A DNA stretch of 64,000 nucleotides from Gnetum montanum (GCA_015680685.1 MNCI01027436.1:24054-88053), one strand, 5' to 3'. Shown: positions 11,095 to 22,039, numbered from the stretch's first letter. A program made the numbers and translations. Notes: generated from the sequence alone by a model not told the origin.

Positions 11095-11215
11095 AACATA
11101 TGAGACAATCCTAGCATATGATGCAGGTAATCCTAACATATGAGACACTCTCAGCATATTAGAGGTTTAGCATATGGAGAAATCTTAGTGTATGAGATTG
11201 CACAACCTTAACTAC
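11095..11215. repeat. Short degenerate repeats of about 22-33 bp
   Basis: Five degenerate copies of a motif like 'cctaacatatgagaca' (cctcaacatatgagacaatc, cctagcatatgatgcaggta, cctaacatatgagacactct, 'cagcatatta' and 'tagcatatggag') lie in tandem. The same wording recurs loosely at 12460-12560. They lie just upstream of T1 gag and may belong to its leader or LTR. Confidence 0.5.
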
Positions 11216-11769
11216 ATTGCACTACAAAGTGAAAATTTTCCCTTAAAAAATTTACTTAGAGAAAATGGCTAAGAAACTATGAAATGTGAATAGTGTAACC
11301 AAGGATTTGCAATGTACACTATAATCACAAAGGTAGTATAGGAGGTCATCATAGCATTGTACACTACATTAAGAAAAAAAAACATTTATGTTTTAAAACT
11401 CCTAGAAATGGTGGTAATGCTACATACTGCATCTTAACGAAGCTAAATTTTGAAGTGATAGCAGTTGCAAGCAAATGAATTGTAGTGCACACATTGGGCT
11501 TTGAAAAAGCCAAGCATAGAAGTTCAGTTCAAGAAGATCATAATAGGTTGTATTTTAGATAATGAACTTTGAGAAGACCCAACACTAATGTAAAGATTAA
11601 ACGAAGCTAAAATAAGTTGTAGTCTGTATGTTAGGCTTCCAGAAAGTCCAACACTGATCTTTGTAATATGAAATAATTTCATAGGATACAGCTAACACTA
11701 ATGAAAAATTTTGCAATAGGTTTTAGCATCTAAAAACTATACTGCCTAAAATATTCAATGCTAAAGATT

Positions 11770-12219
11770 TGAAGACTTCATAGCAAAAATAGTTTTAACT
11801 TTGAATCCATGAGCCTTGCAAAAGAATCCAAAGCACCTTGGACAGTCTTGTCAATCACCCATGGACTTATAAATCTATTATCAATGTATGTAATAAAATG
11901 TAAAAAGCATGAAAAGGTAGTTGACACACTAGATCCAAATGTAGAGAAATGTAAAGCATAATGTGGAAAACTAATAAAATTGCAAACTTGTATTAAAATG
12001 ATGAAAAATTCATGGAACCAAAGTTTAGAGAATATAACTTCTAGGAATTTTAATGTCCAAGAGCTCAAGGAAAAATGCTTAGAAATCAATATGGTTAAGA
12101 GGATGTGTTCTGCAGTCAAATCTACCATTAGGATCCCATACAATTTGTCCTTTGAGCTTTGTTTCTCACTAGTTTTCTTTGCTACTATGATCTATGCTAG
12201 GGAAGAACATGGTTTCTAA
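11770..12219 (+). pseudogene. Unidentified ORF 1 of the plus-strand cluster
   Basis: A plus-strand frame from the ATG at 11809 (MSLAKESKAPWTVLS) to the TAA at 12217-12219 is interrupted by a single TAA near 11959. The downstream part (ATG 11980) is an open frame of 79 codons. It reads as a mixed polar and helical protein (NVQELKEKCLEINMVKR) ending in a hydrophobic stretch (LCFSLVFFATMIYA) that could be a membrane helix. I do not recognise the family. The opposite strand also has a 122-codon open frame over much of the same DNA, so strand assignment rests on the neighbouring plus-strand ORFs. Confidence 0.35.
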
Positions 12220-12936
12220 TTCTTGGCTATCTACATGGCTCCAAAAGTCTCAAGTTCAGTTTGGATGAAAATTTTCCAAAAGTCCTTATGATGAAATAAA
12301 TATTTCTGTAAATAAGCCTTGGGTCCATATTTTATTGCTAGTTAATTCTTTCATGATTGCTAACATATTTCTAGCAAATTGTGTTGCACTTGGAACACCT
12401 CCATGCAACGTATGAATAATTTTAGCTAATTTTCATTCTCCACACAATGCCTCTATACATTGTCCAGCATACAGAATTTTCATGCCCAACATATGTAATT
12501 AAAACCAAAATCTTATACATTATCCAACATATGGAACTATGATGCTCAGCACACAAGGCTAAGATATCAAATTTTGTAGCTTTTGAAGCACTTTTAACCC
12601 CCTCAAGCTACCATACATGGATTTTTGTAGCTTGTACAAGTTGGGATGCATACGATTTATAGTGTATGGGTTGCACATCTCATATTTTACATTAAAAACT
12701 ATCTGAAATTCTAGTAATATAGGATCATAATGCAAGATTTTGGGGAAAATAAGGCCATTGTATCTACCTTTATTTTTCTACCAAATTACAAAGAATTTTG
12801 GGTATAGGCTATAACATGAATTTTCTTTAGGATGTTTCAACTAAGCTAGAAGCTCCCTACTATTTTAGAGACAGAAGCGAGTGTCATATTCCAGTACAAA
12901 AAGGATAACCCATAAATAGGAAGATAAAAGCTTGCA

Positions 12937-13485
12937 ATGCTGCATGGAGAAATGTTAGATATCATAACTACTTTGATTAAATACATGGAACAAATAGTTG
13001 ATAATTAGATAGCTAAGTTACAAGATTTTTTATTAGAAAATAAGCAAGAAATGTATAAGCTATGAGGAAAAATGAAGAGCTTAACATAGAAGAATGAACA
13101 AATCAAAGTAATAATAACAATAAAAGAATCATTGCTAGAAAATAAATAGCAAGTAATGGTCTAGTTAGAAGAAAGGGTAGCTACAATAAGCTCCAAGCTA
13201 GAACGGGCTAGAAAAGATAAATCTCTAGATTACTTTCATCTTGTCCTTTCAAGATTTAAGTAGCTAAGTACTAAGATGGAGCATGGAAAGGAATGAATGA
13301 AAGAAATAGAAGAAGAGATTACAAAGATGAGAGAGAAGCAAGCCATGGTTACATAGATAGAAGGAAGAATTCATGGACTATATGAACTAGCTACAAATAA
13401 AATGGAGCAATTAACCTAGTACAAGCAAAGCTTCCTTAACTCAATGATGATGGTTGTTATAAGTATCATATGCAAAACCACTTAA
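12937..13485 (+). pseudogene. Unidentified coiled-coil ORF, interrupted only by TAG and TGA
   Basis: From the ATG at 12937 to the TAA at 13483-13485 one frame of 182 codons runs without a single frameshift. It is bounded upstream by TAA at 12925. Inside are nine stops, seven TAG and two TGA, and no TAA. The predicted chain is rich in Glu, Lys and Leu with heptad-like spacing (LQDFLLENKQEMYKL, KEIEEEITKMREKQAM, IHGLYELATNKMEQL), so a long parallel coiled coil is likely, followed by a hydrophobic end (MMMVVISIIC). The frame keeps eight CAA glutamine codons but no CAG and no CGA, as if every CAG and CGA had become TAG and TGA. No family is recognised; a structural or capsid-associated protein of a mobile element is one possibility. 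Confidence 0.55.
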
Positions 13486-13547
13486 AAGAAGCTAGATTTT
13501 GGATAGGCTTGTTCTAGTGCAAAAGCTTCTTTAATTGAAATAAATAA

Positions 13548-13800
13548 CTTAATAATTGAATTAGGCTTTGGAAGAGTAGTGCTACAGAAATCATTAGGAA
13601 GCTTGATAGCTTTGAGCTAGATTCAATGAATTAGGCTATCAAGCTCGTCATTAATCATGGAAAACTATCATAATAGCAAGCTATGGAAGGGTTCCAAGTA
13701 CAACGAATGAAGAAGATCTACTAAGAAGCTAAAGAGGTTGCCAAAAAATTGTAGTTGTATGAGGATAACATGTGAAAATTGTAGCTTTAAATTCTATAAC
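13548..13800 (+). pseudogene. Unidentified decayed ORF downstream of the coiled-coil ORF
   Basis: In another register the plus strand reads ATEIIRKLDSFELDSMN, AIKLVINHGKL, QAMEGFQVQRMKKIY, EAKEVAKKL and LYEDNM. The text is strongly helical and protein-like but broken by TAG, TGA and two TAA stops. It may be the C-terminal part of the same ancestral protein or a separate small gene. No family is recognised. Confidence 0.35.
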
Positions 13801-13814
13801 CATTGTAACTTCCT

Positions 13815-13860
13815 AAGGTCACTATATAAAGCCTAGGGCACAATTGTAAATAAGAGCTTT
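13815..13860 (+). promoter_or_regulatory. Candidate TATA box between the ORFs of the plus-strand cluster
   Basis: The sequence tcactatataaagcc at about 13819-13833 is a strong plant TATA box match. It is followed about 30 bp later by a GC-poorer start region and an 'aataagagc' poly(A)-like hexamer. Placed between two sets of decayed ORFs on the same strand, it resembles the promoter plus leader of an LTR or pararetroviral element, but no LTR pair was found. Confidence 0.35.
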
Positions 13861-14419
13861 TTAGGGGGATATTCTAGGTTAGGATTTTTTGAAGAATCGA
13901 CTTGTAAAGACTCTTTTATAATGGCATGTTAAGTAAGTTCTATCCATCTCTTTTAGCTTTTATTTTTAAGCTTAATATCTTGATTTTAGCAGCTTTTCCT
14001 ATTTAGTCTAGTATATTGGTATTGCATAGTTATATATGAATGCATTGCTAGTTTTAGAATAGGCTATTTTCTTGATGGAGCATCGGTTTAACTTATTTTT
14101 GTTATTCTGATTGGATCAGATAGCTCTAGTAAGTGTTAGTTCTCAATCAATTTAGCATAGAAATATTGTCATGTTTTTATGATTCTAAGCTTTATAAATA
14201 ATTCTATTTTCCTTAGTTTCCCGCTCTGTTTAACAAAGCTTTTGTGATCTTACTTCAAGAAGTTAGCTAGTAGTTAGCTTAGAATTTAAGATTGACTTGT
14301 TCTATAAAACTACTCACTTACTAAATGTGTATGTTGCAATATTCAAGGCTAGAGTTGTAGGAGAGCTATTCAATTTCTTTATTTATGTTAAAAGATAGCT
14401 AAAAAAGATAGATAATTAA

Positions 14420-14446
<27 letters not shown>
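14420..14446. repeat. (TA)n microsatellite
   Basis: A run of about 13 TA dinucleotides flanked by AT-rich DNA. Slippage-prone; no function inferred. Confidence 0.9.
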
Positions 14447-14450
<4 letters not shown>

Positions 14451-14682
14451 CAATTTCTTAAGTTAATTGTTATTTATAATTAGTTACATAAGCTCATTTA
14501 CTAGTAGAGGCTATTTGAGGGCATCCATGCCTTAGTGGTACCAAAGACCAACAAGCATCTAAAATGAGTTTAATAAAAAAGTAGTCATTCTTAATTCTAC
14601 CATGGTAATCTTTTAATTAGTGCTAGAAGAAAGTGGGCTAACAATAACAATTCTTTATAACATTAGGAGTAGGCTACAATAA

Positions 14683-15009
14683 TTAGGTGGCATTCCATGA
14701 TCTAGTTGTAAATGTAGACATATAGGCAAAAAAGGTGATTGTATACAAAATAAGCATAACTCTCAACTATGCCAAGGATATGGAGGTATCATTAATGATA
14801 AATCAGGCAAACACAAATGCCATACTCTTAGACTCCTTGAAGCAAGCATGAAAGAAAGAAAACAAGAATGACAAGAAAATAAAGATGTTGTCAACTGGCT
14901 GGAGTTGTTAGAGGCTAAAATAGGAGGCATTAACATGATCAAATATAACCTCCTTCCCATGCATACTATAAAGAAAAGAATAAATCCATGGAGTTTTAGA
15001 GGGCTTTAA
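14683..15009 (+). pseudogene. Unidentified ORF with Cys/His cluster (ORF X)
   Basis: The frame opens after the TAA at 14680 and closes with the TAA at 15007-15009. It is interrupted only by two TGA codons (14698 and near 14869). After LGGIP it shows CKCRHIGKKGDC, then HNSQLCQGYGG and SGKHKCHTLRLLEA, a cysteine/histidine cluster that could bind zinc, followed by a charged helix (ASMKERKQE) and DVVNWLELLEAKIGG. The spacing does not match a CCHC knuckle I can name. Its stop overlaps the start of the next ORF in the string TAATG. Confidence 0.45.
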
Positions 15010-15509
15010 TGAAGAATAAGAAGTTAACACTAGCAATGACTCATTTCATAAAAAGTCTAAGAAATTCTATAATATCATGGGAGATTTGGAGTAGAAAGCA
15101 TCAAATGAATAAGTAGTGGTATAAAAGAGAGTACCACAAGCTACTGAAAAATAAAAATCTATTTATAAATAAGAAAATAAGAAGCCTATTCATTAAATAG
15201 ATCAAGTTAGAAGATTTATTTGAAGATTTTTCCATTAGTATGGTGATTACCACACGAGAAGAGTACCAAAGAGATCCCCAAGAGGAGCTTGTAGAAGAAG
15301 GGAATGATGATGATATCATCCTAGAAGAATTAAAGGCCTATGAAGAAGAATGGACTAGCATTCTATCAAATATTCCAAGTTCAACTTTGTACACATTGGA
15401 TATAACCAACTTAAGCTTGGACAAGATAGAAGAAAGAATACTAGAAATGTATAAAAGGACGTACAATAAGCATAAAAATATTAGTAAGTTATTTTGTTTT
15501 ATTCTATAG
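15009..15509 (+). pseudogene. Unidentified ORF with basic N-terminus and acidic C-terminus (ORF Y)
   Basis: It starts at the ATG at 15009 (MKNKKLTLAMTHFIKSL) inside the TAATG overlap with ORF X and runs in one frame to 15509 with only two TAG stops (near 15108 and 15198). The last 89 codons (15240-15509) are fully open. The N-terminal half is very basic (KLLKNKNLFINKKIRS); the C-terminal half is acidic (EELVEEGNDDDIILEELKAYEEEW), then LSLDKIEERILEMYKRTY. Near 15481 the coding text meets 'attagtaagttattttg', which could be a splice donor. No family recognised. Confidence 0.5.
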
Positions 15510-15551
15510 AATAATTAAAAAAACTAATAACCTATTTGTTTTTCTTTTTGA

Positions 15552-15650
15552 TACAAATTCCATGGAAAGTAGTTAGAGGCTAGCAGCAAAGCCCACTTCC
15601 ATGTAGATTGATGACAAGGAGGAAGAAGAAGCTATTGGAAAAAAATAAAG
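15552..15650 (+). pseudogene. Possible short continuation of ORF Y
   Basis: The plus strand reads FDTNSMESS, RLAAKPTSM and IDDKEEEEAIGKK before a TAA, broken by two TAG stops. Acidic character and position suggest an additional exon or an eroded C-terminus of the ORF Y protein. Confidence 0.25.
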
Positions 15651-16874
15651 ACATCAATTTTGTATGCATCACTTGTGCTTAATGTAGAAATCCTATGTAA
15701 AATATCACATGTGAATGACATTTTAAGAGATAAAGTGTCACATCAAATGTTATGACATGCACTAGTTGTAAGAAATTGTTTAGAAATGAAGTCTAGTTTC
15801 CACATCATTTTTAATTAACCATCTTTGTGTTATGATAGTTATGGAAATGATGTAATGTGCCATGTTAAGTAATCACTTATCACTGTAACATTGTGTACTA
15901 AAAGTAAGCAACTAATAAAAAGATACTAATTAAAACTTAATGCAAAAGTTATGTGACTCTAATAGGCACTAGTAGATGTCTACCACTTAGGAAAAACTAG
16001 TAAATAAAAGATAAAGTACTTAACAAAAAACCAAGTGTAAATGATGTATGACACCAAACATTATGACATGCTATAAGTTCATCTTCTATAAACTATCATT
16101 ATGCATTATGATGATTATGAAAATGACATAAATCATTGACTTTGAACCATCTACTATCTATCATCGTTTGATAATAGTGAATGGTAAGAATGAGAGGAAA
16201 ACAAAAACATGTCTAATAAGTACTAGTAGATGTCTACCACTTAGGAAAAGTGGCAAAAAAATAACGGCTAAGTATTTCAAAGCTTATGTGTCTAATGTTA
16301 TAATGTTAGCAATGAAATTTATAGTCATACCAGTTAGGAACCCCAAGGTCACCTTCTTATCTTTGAGAAGTGATGAGCTAGGTAAAATTTGGTGTTGGAT
16401 ACCTTTAAGATTTATTTTTCCTTTGTTATAGAGAAGTCACCTCATTTGTGATTGACCTGTGAGTCGTATCTATGGAGGAATAGTCCAAAAGTCAAAGAAA
16501 TTATCAAGACAATAAATGATCAAAATCGAATCCAAACAAATTCCACACTTATGACTGTCACTTATAAGTAAAAACATGCATCTTCATCCTAACTTCTAAT
16601 CAAAAGTTTAAGAATGAAAATTAATGATTAAATCAAATTGAAGTCATACATAAAAGCATAGATTATGAGAATTACAAGGGAGACTTCACCTAACTTGTCA
16701 TTCTACCTTGCTATTTTTATAGTGCAACCACCTCAATAGCCCAACAATGGACTCTAATGGTTTATAGTTGCCACAATTCTCAACAAATCCTCACATAATA
16801 ATTCTTCAAGGGAAATTGAACTTTAATTTGATGTAGGTTTTCTTGGGTATCAATTCTAGGTGCACACCTTTAAT
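15651..16874. other. AT-rich interval with diverged direct repeats, no gene seen
   Basis: Two copies of 'actagtagatgtctaccact' occur at about 15968 and 16220 (252 bp apart). A second shared motif, 'ttatgacatgc', occurs near 15752 and 16055. An 87-codon open frame at 16168-16431 shows no domain and is probably accidental. Confidence 0.4.
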
Positions 16875-16938
16875 GCCCATTGGGTTCACAAATGGTGCCC
16901 AATGGGCTCACAAATGGTACGTAATGGGTTCAAAAATC
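16875..16938. repeat. 22-bp tandem repeat, three copies
   Basis: Units at 16875-16896, 16897-16918 and 16919-16938 share gcccaatgggttcacaaatg wording; the third is diverged and 20 bp long. No gene is associated. Confidence 0.8.
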
Positions 16939-17039
16939 AATATAAAATTGAAGTCTTATTTATACTTGAACAAAGTTTAAAAATAATTATTTAAATAATA
17001 GGTTGGATATTAGAGAATCCAACCAATCCATTAATATTG

Positions 17040-17300
17040 GGGTAAGTTCAAAGCTGGGCATCCTTGTATCTTTGTTTAGCATGAAGTCTACCAAAGATGA
17101 GTGATGGTCATGTCAGAGATGGTTATGTTTCCCTTGATGTATCCACTAATTTTTATGCCATCTAACATGTCCATGAGAGTGGTTTTTCCTATGCCAGCTT
17201 GTTGTTCCATTTTCTAGACAAAGGCTTGCACTTATCTTTGTTGTTATTTTCGCCTGCCATCTCTGTCCAACATGCCGCATAGTCCACCTAGATTGGAATT
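17040..17300 (-). pseudogene. PDR-type (ABCG) ABC transporter fragment around a Walker A motif
   Basis: On the minus strand 17115-17215 reads GIGKTTLMDMLDG followed by GYIKGNITIS. This corresponds to the Walker A region and following strand of the nucleotide-binding domain of plant full-size ABCG transporters (family wording G-GKTTLMDVLAGRK-GGYI-G-I-IS). Upstream, 17225-17300 in another frame gives VDYAA, EMAGENN and DKCKPL, plausibly the pre-domain VDMP-EM segment with a deletion in between. Downstream, AKQRYKDAQL resembles the EQNDIHSPQ stretch. These transporters export hormones, waxes and toxins across the plasma membrane. Only about 85 codons survive, with frameshifts and stops. Confidence 0.6.
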
Positions 17301-17339
17301 TACATTTGGCCATGGGATTAGCTGTAGCAAATGACAACT

Positions 17340-18090
17340 ACTTTCAAAACCCAGTTCTTATGCAGGCACTACTTCTGAAACACCACCATTCATCTGCAAC
17401 AACGTTAACAAAGCAGGAATGCTCAATGGCTTTCACAAGTGCTACGGAATGCAGCGCTATCCACAATTTTTTTTTGACCATTTCTCCATACTAGTCCAGC
17501 TCACAATCTCAAAAATTGCTCGTCGTCTTACCTAATACAAAGTAATAATGCAGAACTTTTTGCAGCATACAAATTCCTGTATTAGCATGTTCGCATCTTA
17601 TGTCAATTGTAAACATCTGTGTGAGCATCTCCTAAGAAAATGTCCAATGATTGTGGTGATGATTCCATGCATTACAATAGGCTACCAGTGTTTCTAGTGT
17701 TCTTTCTGAAGTAAATGCTGATTTTTTCCCATTTTTTCTTGCATCTTATGGTGCCTAGATTTGGATATGCTGCCGTGGCTATGGATATTTCCTCCCTGGC
17801 CTAATTCTAAAATATAATATTTGTATATTTTATAAACTATAATATTTATATATAATCTTTTATATGATAAACTATAATGTTTATGTAATATATATATATA
17901 TGTAATAATAATTATGTACAATGTATGGATAATGTAAATATAATAATTATAATGTTTATATATATAATTATTATCTATATTATAAATATATATAAGACAT
18001 TAATTAAACTAAAATAAATTAAAACAACTAAAGTAAATATTAATTAAACAATAATTAAATAATTAACAATATGTAATTAAGATTCTAGAA
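17340..18090. other. No gene seen; 17808-18080 is extremely AT-rich
   Basis: Positions 17340-17800 are of mixed composition with short ORFs lacking recognisable domains; they could be more of the captured transporter locus. From 17808 the sequence is almost pure A and T with repeated 'ataatgtttatat' and 'ataattat' motifs, a low-complexity block of about 270 bp. Confidence 0.5.
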
Positions 18091-18099
18091 CTACCAATT

Positions 18100-19313
18100 T
18101 TTGGGTTTAACAAGAAGAATCCATTACTATAAACTGAATATGATGGTAACATGCTCTCACTTGATCAAAAACCTACTTCCTTTTAAGATGGCCATTCCTA
18201 AGAAGGTTATTAAGAAGCAAAGAGTACCTCATGGGTATCTTGGTGTATTGATCTCTATTTCTTTGAGGCTTTCATTGTTGGGGAGAAAATGAAGTAGTTG
18301 TGGAAGGATTGTTTCATCCCTTAGAGAAAGAAGAAATAACTAAGAAGTTGGTTATCCCTTCTCTTATTTTATAGGGTTTTTAGCTTTATTATAGTAACCT
18401 AGTTAATGCTACTATTCATCAAGAGAAAAATTTATTAATAGGCACATTTAGAACTTGCTTAGTAACCACAAAGAACATGAAACTTCTGCTATTAGGTACA
18501 TTGAACTTGAAACATTCAATGAAATCTATGAGTAGTTGCTCTAAAGAGATAATAGACCTAAGAGTCAAAGATCTATACCATTCCAAAGCTCTTCTAAGAA
18601 AGATAATTGGAGAAGCATTTTAGCACAATATGAGGATAAGTGGCAATAAGCATGCACTTGTTCCTAAATGTAACCACATGATTCATGGGATCCACAATTT
18701 CACCAGTGTATTTTGTAAAGAATGATAGTAAAACTCCCTTGGATAAAATCAACAAGGGAACAACAAAGCATAGAGGATTACTTAGAACCCAATCCAAGGA
18801 AATAGGTGAATTTCCTTGCATGTTCAATGCCTTAGCTACTTTATCTTTGGTGTTTCAAAGATGAAACATAACATTATGAAGTAGTGCTGATAACTATAGA
18901 TATGTTTGAAGAGACGAAAGAATAAGTTGAGCAATACTAGCAGGTGATGATGTCAAGGGAGAACACATGTATGAGATGGCTCCAAAGGTAGTAGAGGTAG
19001 GTATACCTAATGAATCTAAGTTAGGAAGGTATATAGGAAAGGAGAGTACACTAGCAGGTTGAGAAATACTAAACAACAATGAAGTAGTAGATTTAGGAGG
19101 TGAGATGGACTAAAAATAATGTATGATTGATTGAAGTTGAGAAGTGGAATACATAGATCTAAAATATGAAATAGAAGACTAGAAGATGAAATGGGGATTA
19201 GTGATATTATTAGAAGGAAATAGATGAAAAAGTGACAAAGGAGAACTCATAGGAAGACTAAGTGGTTTTGTAGTGAGAGGAACATTTCTTGGTAAAGAAC
19301 TCTGAGTAGCCAT
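18100..19313 (-). pseudogene. Element T2: Ty3/gypsy gag
   Basis: The frame starts at the ATG at 19313 (MATQSSLPRNV) with a Ser/Pro-rich N-terminal region and several TAG stops. The capsid core lies at 18600-18730: EIVDPMNHVVTFRNKC, CMLIATYPHIVLKCF. Positions 18490-18610 then read RALEWYRSLTLRSIISLEQL and LIDFIECFKFNV. DPMNHV-F followed by ALEWY-SL and S--SLEQL is the Retrotrans_gag signature. It differs clearly from T1/H and from the Athila-like elements, so it is a third gypsy lineage here. Below 18480 the reading becomes unclear. Confidence 0.7.
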
Positions 19314-21300
19314 GATGCTAATGTTATGGATATGATCTGACATAGGATTAATTTTGCCAAGCCCACTAATTAATTATTCTTCATTTTAATCTATTAGATG
19401 AATATTTGATTCAGAGGCTATGCTCCTTCTTCTTTCTCTAATAGTGATATGACGACTAAGAGGTTGATCCAGAATGATTCTCATTCTAGCCTATATTTTT
19501 TCATGTATTTTTCCCTCCTCCATGATAAACTCTAATATTTCCTTGGCTTTTTTATAATCTAGTTCAATTTGGTGATCTAGATTAAGAAGAAATGAAGGTA
19601 GATCATTAGCTTCCTCATATTCTGTTATTAGTTTGAACATATCAAGTGTAAGCAAGAAGCCTAGCTCTCATTTGCTACATGCTATCTTGTAGTCCCTTAA
19701 AAACTTAGTCCTTTTGAATAGCCTTAATTTCTCCTTAGATCAATAAGCTTCTAAAGTTTGAAGAAACCTAAATTAGAATATGATGTCATAGTTGCAAATG
19801 TATTGTGAGAGTAGTTGTGACTTCATAGGGTATTTACAAGAGCATCAATTCTCCCTACAAATAGGTTTGCACTTGGAATAGAAGGTAAGAGTTATCTATT
19901 CAAAGAAAACATAAAATTCATAGAAAAACTAATGTGATAACGTTTTGATATGCCACATCATTTAGAATTAGAAAAAAAAGTAAAGAACAATCCTAGAAAT
20001 AACATTAATTTCTTGGATGCCCTTGTTCTAGCACTAAAAAGATGTTGCAATAAGAATCATCATAATTCTAGGTTCAACAATACCTAACATGAAAATGAGC
20101 TAAGCAATTTTGTGGCTACCAAACAGTCTAAAGAATTAAATTCTTCAAATTGAAATGAGACTTAAAAATCATTTGAAAATGTAACAACTTAAGATAATGT
20201 TTTTACCAAACACTAGTAAGTATAAAGCAAATAGCAGCATGCATGGAATAGTTAGTAGAGAGAAAATAAATAAAAAATGTGCATATAATGTGATATAGAA
20301 AAGAAGAAAAGTATACATGTGGCTAATGGGAAAATAGAGAATTATAGAATGGATTAGAAGAAAATCTATTGAAAAAATATACCCTTGAATTGAAGGGGTA
20401 CTTAAAAAGATCCAACACAATACTAGAGTTTTAAAAAGAAACTAAAAGTTAAAATAGAGGAAATAGAAAATCTAAGAAATGAACCTAAAAATCTACAATA
20501 GGACACCTGTGAAATGGATTAGTATTAGGGATGACTGATGAGGAGATATCTTACCCCATTCTTTCTCTCTGATGTGTATGCCTTATGCAAATCTGACAAA
20601 AACAATGTAGGTTTGGCATTAGAAAGAAATTGTAGGGGTATATTTAGATAGATTTGTGCTTTGATCTAAATCAAAAGGGGTTCTCCATGTGCTAGGAGGA
20701 TCACAAATAAGATACAATGTATCTACTAAGAAGGGAAGAGAAAATTAGAAATAAAATTGATAAACTAAGAAAAGAGAAAAATTGTTCTACAAAGAGGTTG
20801 AGTCTTTAGAGAGCTTTTAAAATCACCAATGTGCAAGTACATAGCTAATGTGTGTAAAGCTAATCAATTAGATTGGTAACTATTCAAACATCCAACCCCT
20901 TTTTTTTTAGGAGTATTCTCCTATTTATAGACTAAAAATGTCTCGTACATTGCAAAGGAATAACATATTAGGACCCATTGAATCTTTTGGAAGATTTTGG
21001 ATAGGAGAAATGATGTAAACATAAAAAATGTAGCTAACATGGAAAACAACATTGGACATTAGAAAAAGAACCAACATTGAATGTTGAAGGGCATATAGTC
21101 TAAAAAGATAAATTCAAAATCAACATAGAAGATGATGTCAAACATCAAAATTAAGGAAGATTCTAAAAATAATACTATAGATGACATGATATGTCATTTG
21201 TAACTGACATTAAAGATAGAGACTAGAAATCATGCTGCCAATGATGTACAACATTAAGGTAGACTGCTGAAGATGGCTTAAGATGTAAAAGCCATGAAAT
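19314..21300 (-). other. Probable leader and LTR region of T2
   Basis: AT-rich DNA without genes upstream of T2 gag. On the minus strand ctataaatag at 20931-20940 is a good TATA box, 1.6 kb upstream of the gag start, as expected for an LTR plus leader. Repeated 'aacattg' and 'gacat' words at 21040-21150 lie further upstream, like a U3 region. LTR ends could not be placed because no second copy was seen. Confidence 0.35.
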
Positions 21301-21550
21301 GTATCCCAAAACTCTAACTTATGTAAAAGAACTTCAAAATGGGTACAATGCTAGTTGGGATATGTATTACTTGGCATTGTAAGATTTTCCTTGAGTGTTT
21401 TGTACCTGCTTTTTTTGGTGATTCCATAACTTGGACAAATGTAGGTTAAACATTATTAAAGCTACTTGGACTATGAAAATCCCCTCAAATTAATAATTTT
21501 GAATATCATTTTATGCTTTAACATAATTTTAGTAGTTGATCTTGATCATG

Positions 21551-21960
21551 CCCTAGATGATAGACATCAATTTTGATACTTTTGACAACTTTTTAAGGCT
21601 CAAATCAAGATGCTTCACTTAGGTGATGCAAAGGTGATGAGACATTACTATCAACTTCACCTATGTTGTATTACTTAAAACTCATCTCTAAATCATGTTT
21701 CAAGATCATTTAAGCCTGTAACATTTATCTCACATCACCCCTAGGATGACAAGCATCAATTTTAATACTTTCAGTGATCTTAGGGGGTCCAAATTAGCAT
21801 GTTCCTCTTAGGTGATGTAGAGGTGATACTAATGTTAATTTCAACATTACATTCAACACACACACACACACATACATAGATAAACATGTACACACTAGTG
21901 TCAGCATTATGTGTCACCTTTAGCACACATACATGTAGACATGCTAAGTTTCTCATCCCC
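21551..21960. repeat. Diverged 189-bp tandem duplication with a (CA)n run
   Basis: 'catcaattttgatactttt' near 21566 recurs as 'catcaattttaatacttt' near 21755, and 'ttaggtgatgcaaaggtgat' near 21618 recurs as 'ttaggtgatgtagaggtgat' near 21807. Both spacings are 189 bp. A (CA)n microsatellite lies at 21855-21873. Confidence 0.7.
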
Positions 21961-22039
21961 ACATCACATTCAATGTGTGATCTTAGCTTTCAGAAATTGG
22001 AGTCTAAATTACCATTACCAAATCCCATGAATTTTGGAC

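Noticed and set aside
11778-12143. Minus-strand ORF of 122 codons
   Set aside because: Overlaps a plus-strand frame that fits the direction of its neighbours; no domain recognised on either strand, so not listed as a gene.
14105-14125. Possible tRNA-Met primer-binding site (ttggatcagatagctc)
   Set aside because: Needs two indels to match the usual site, and no LTR end lies next to it.
11770-15650. Endogenous pararetrovirus (Caulimoviridae) as identity of the ORF cluster
   Set aside because: Coiled coil, Cys/His ORF and promoter would fit loosely, but no movement protein, protease, RT or RNase H motif was found.
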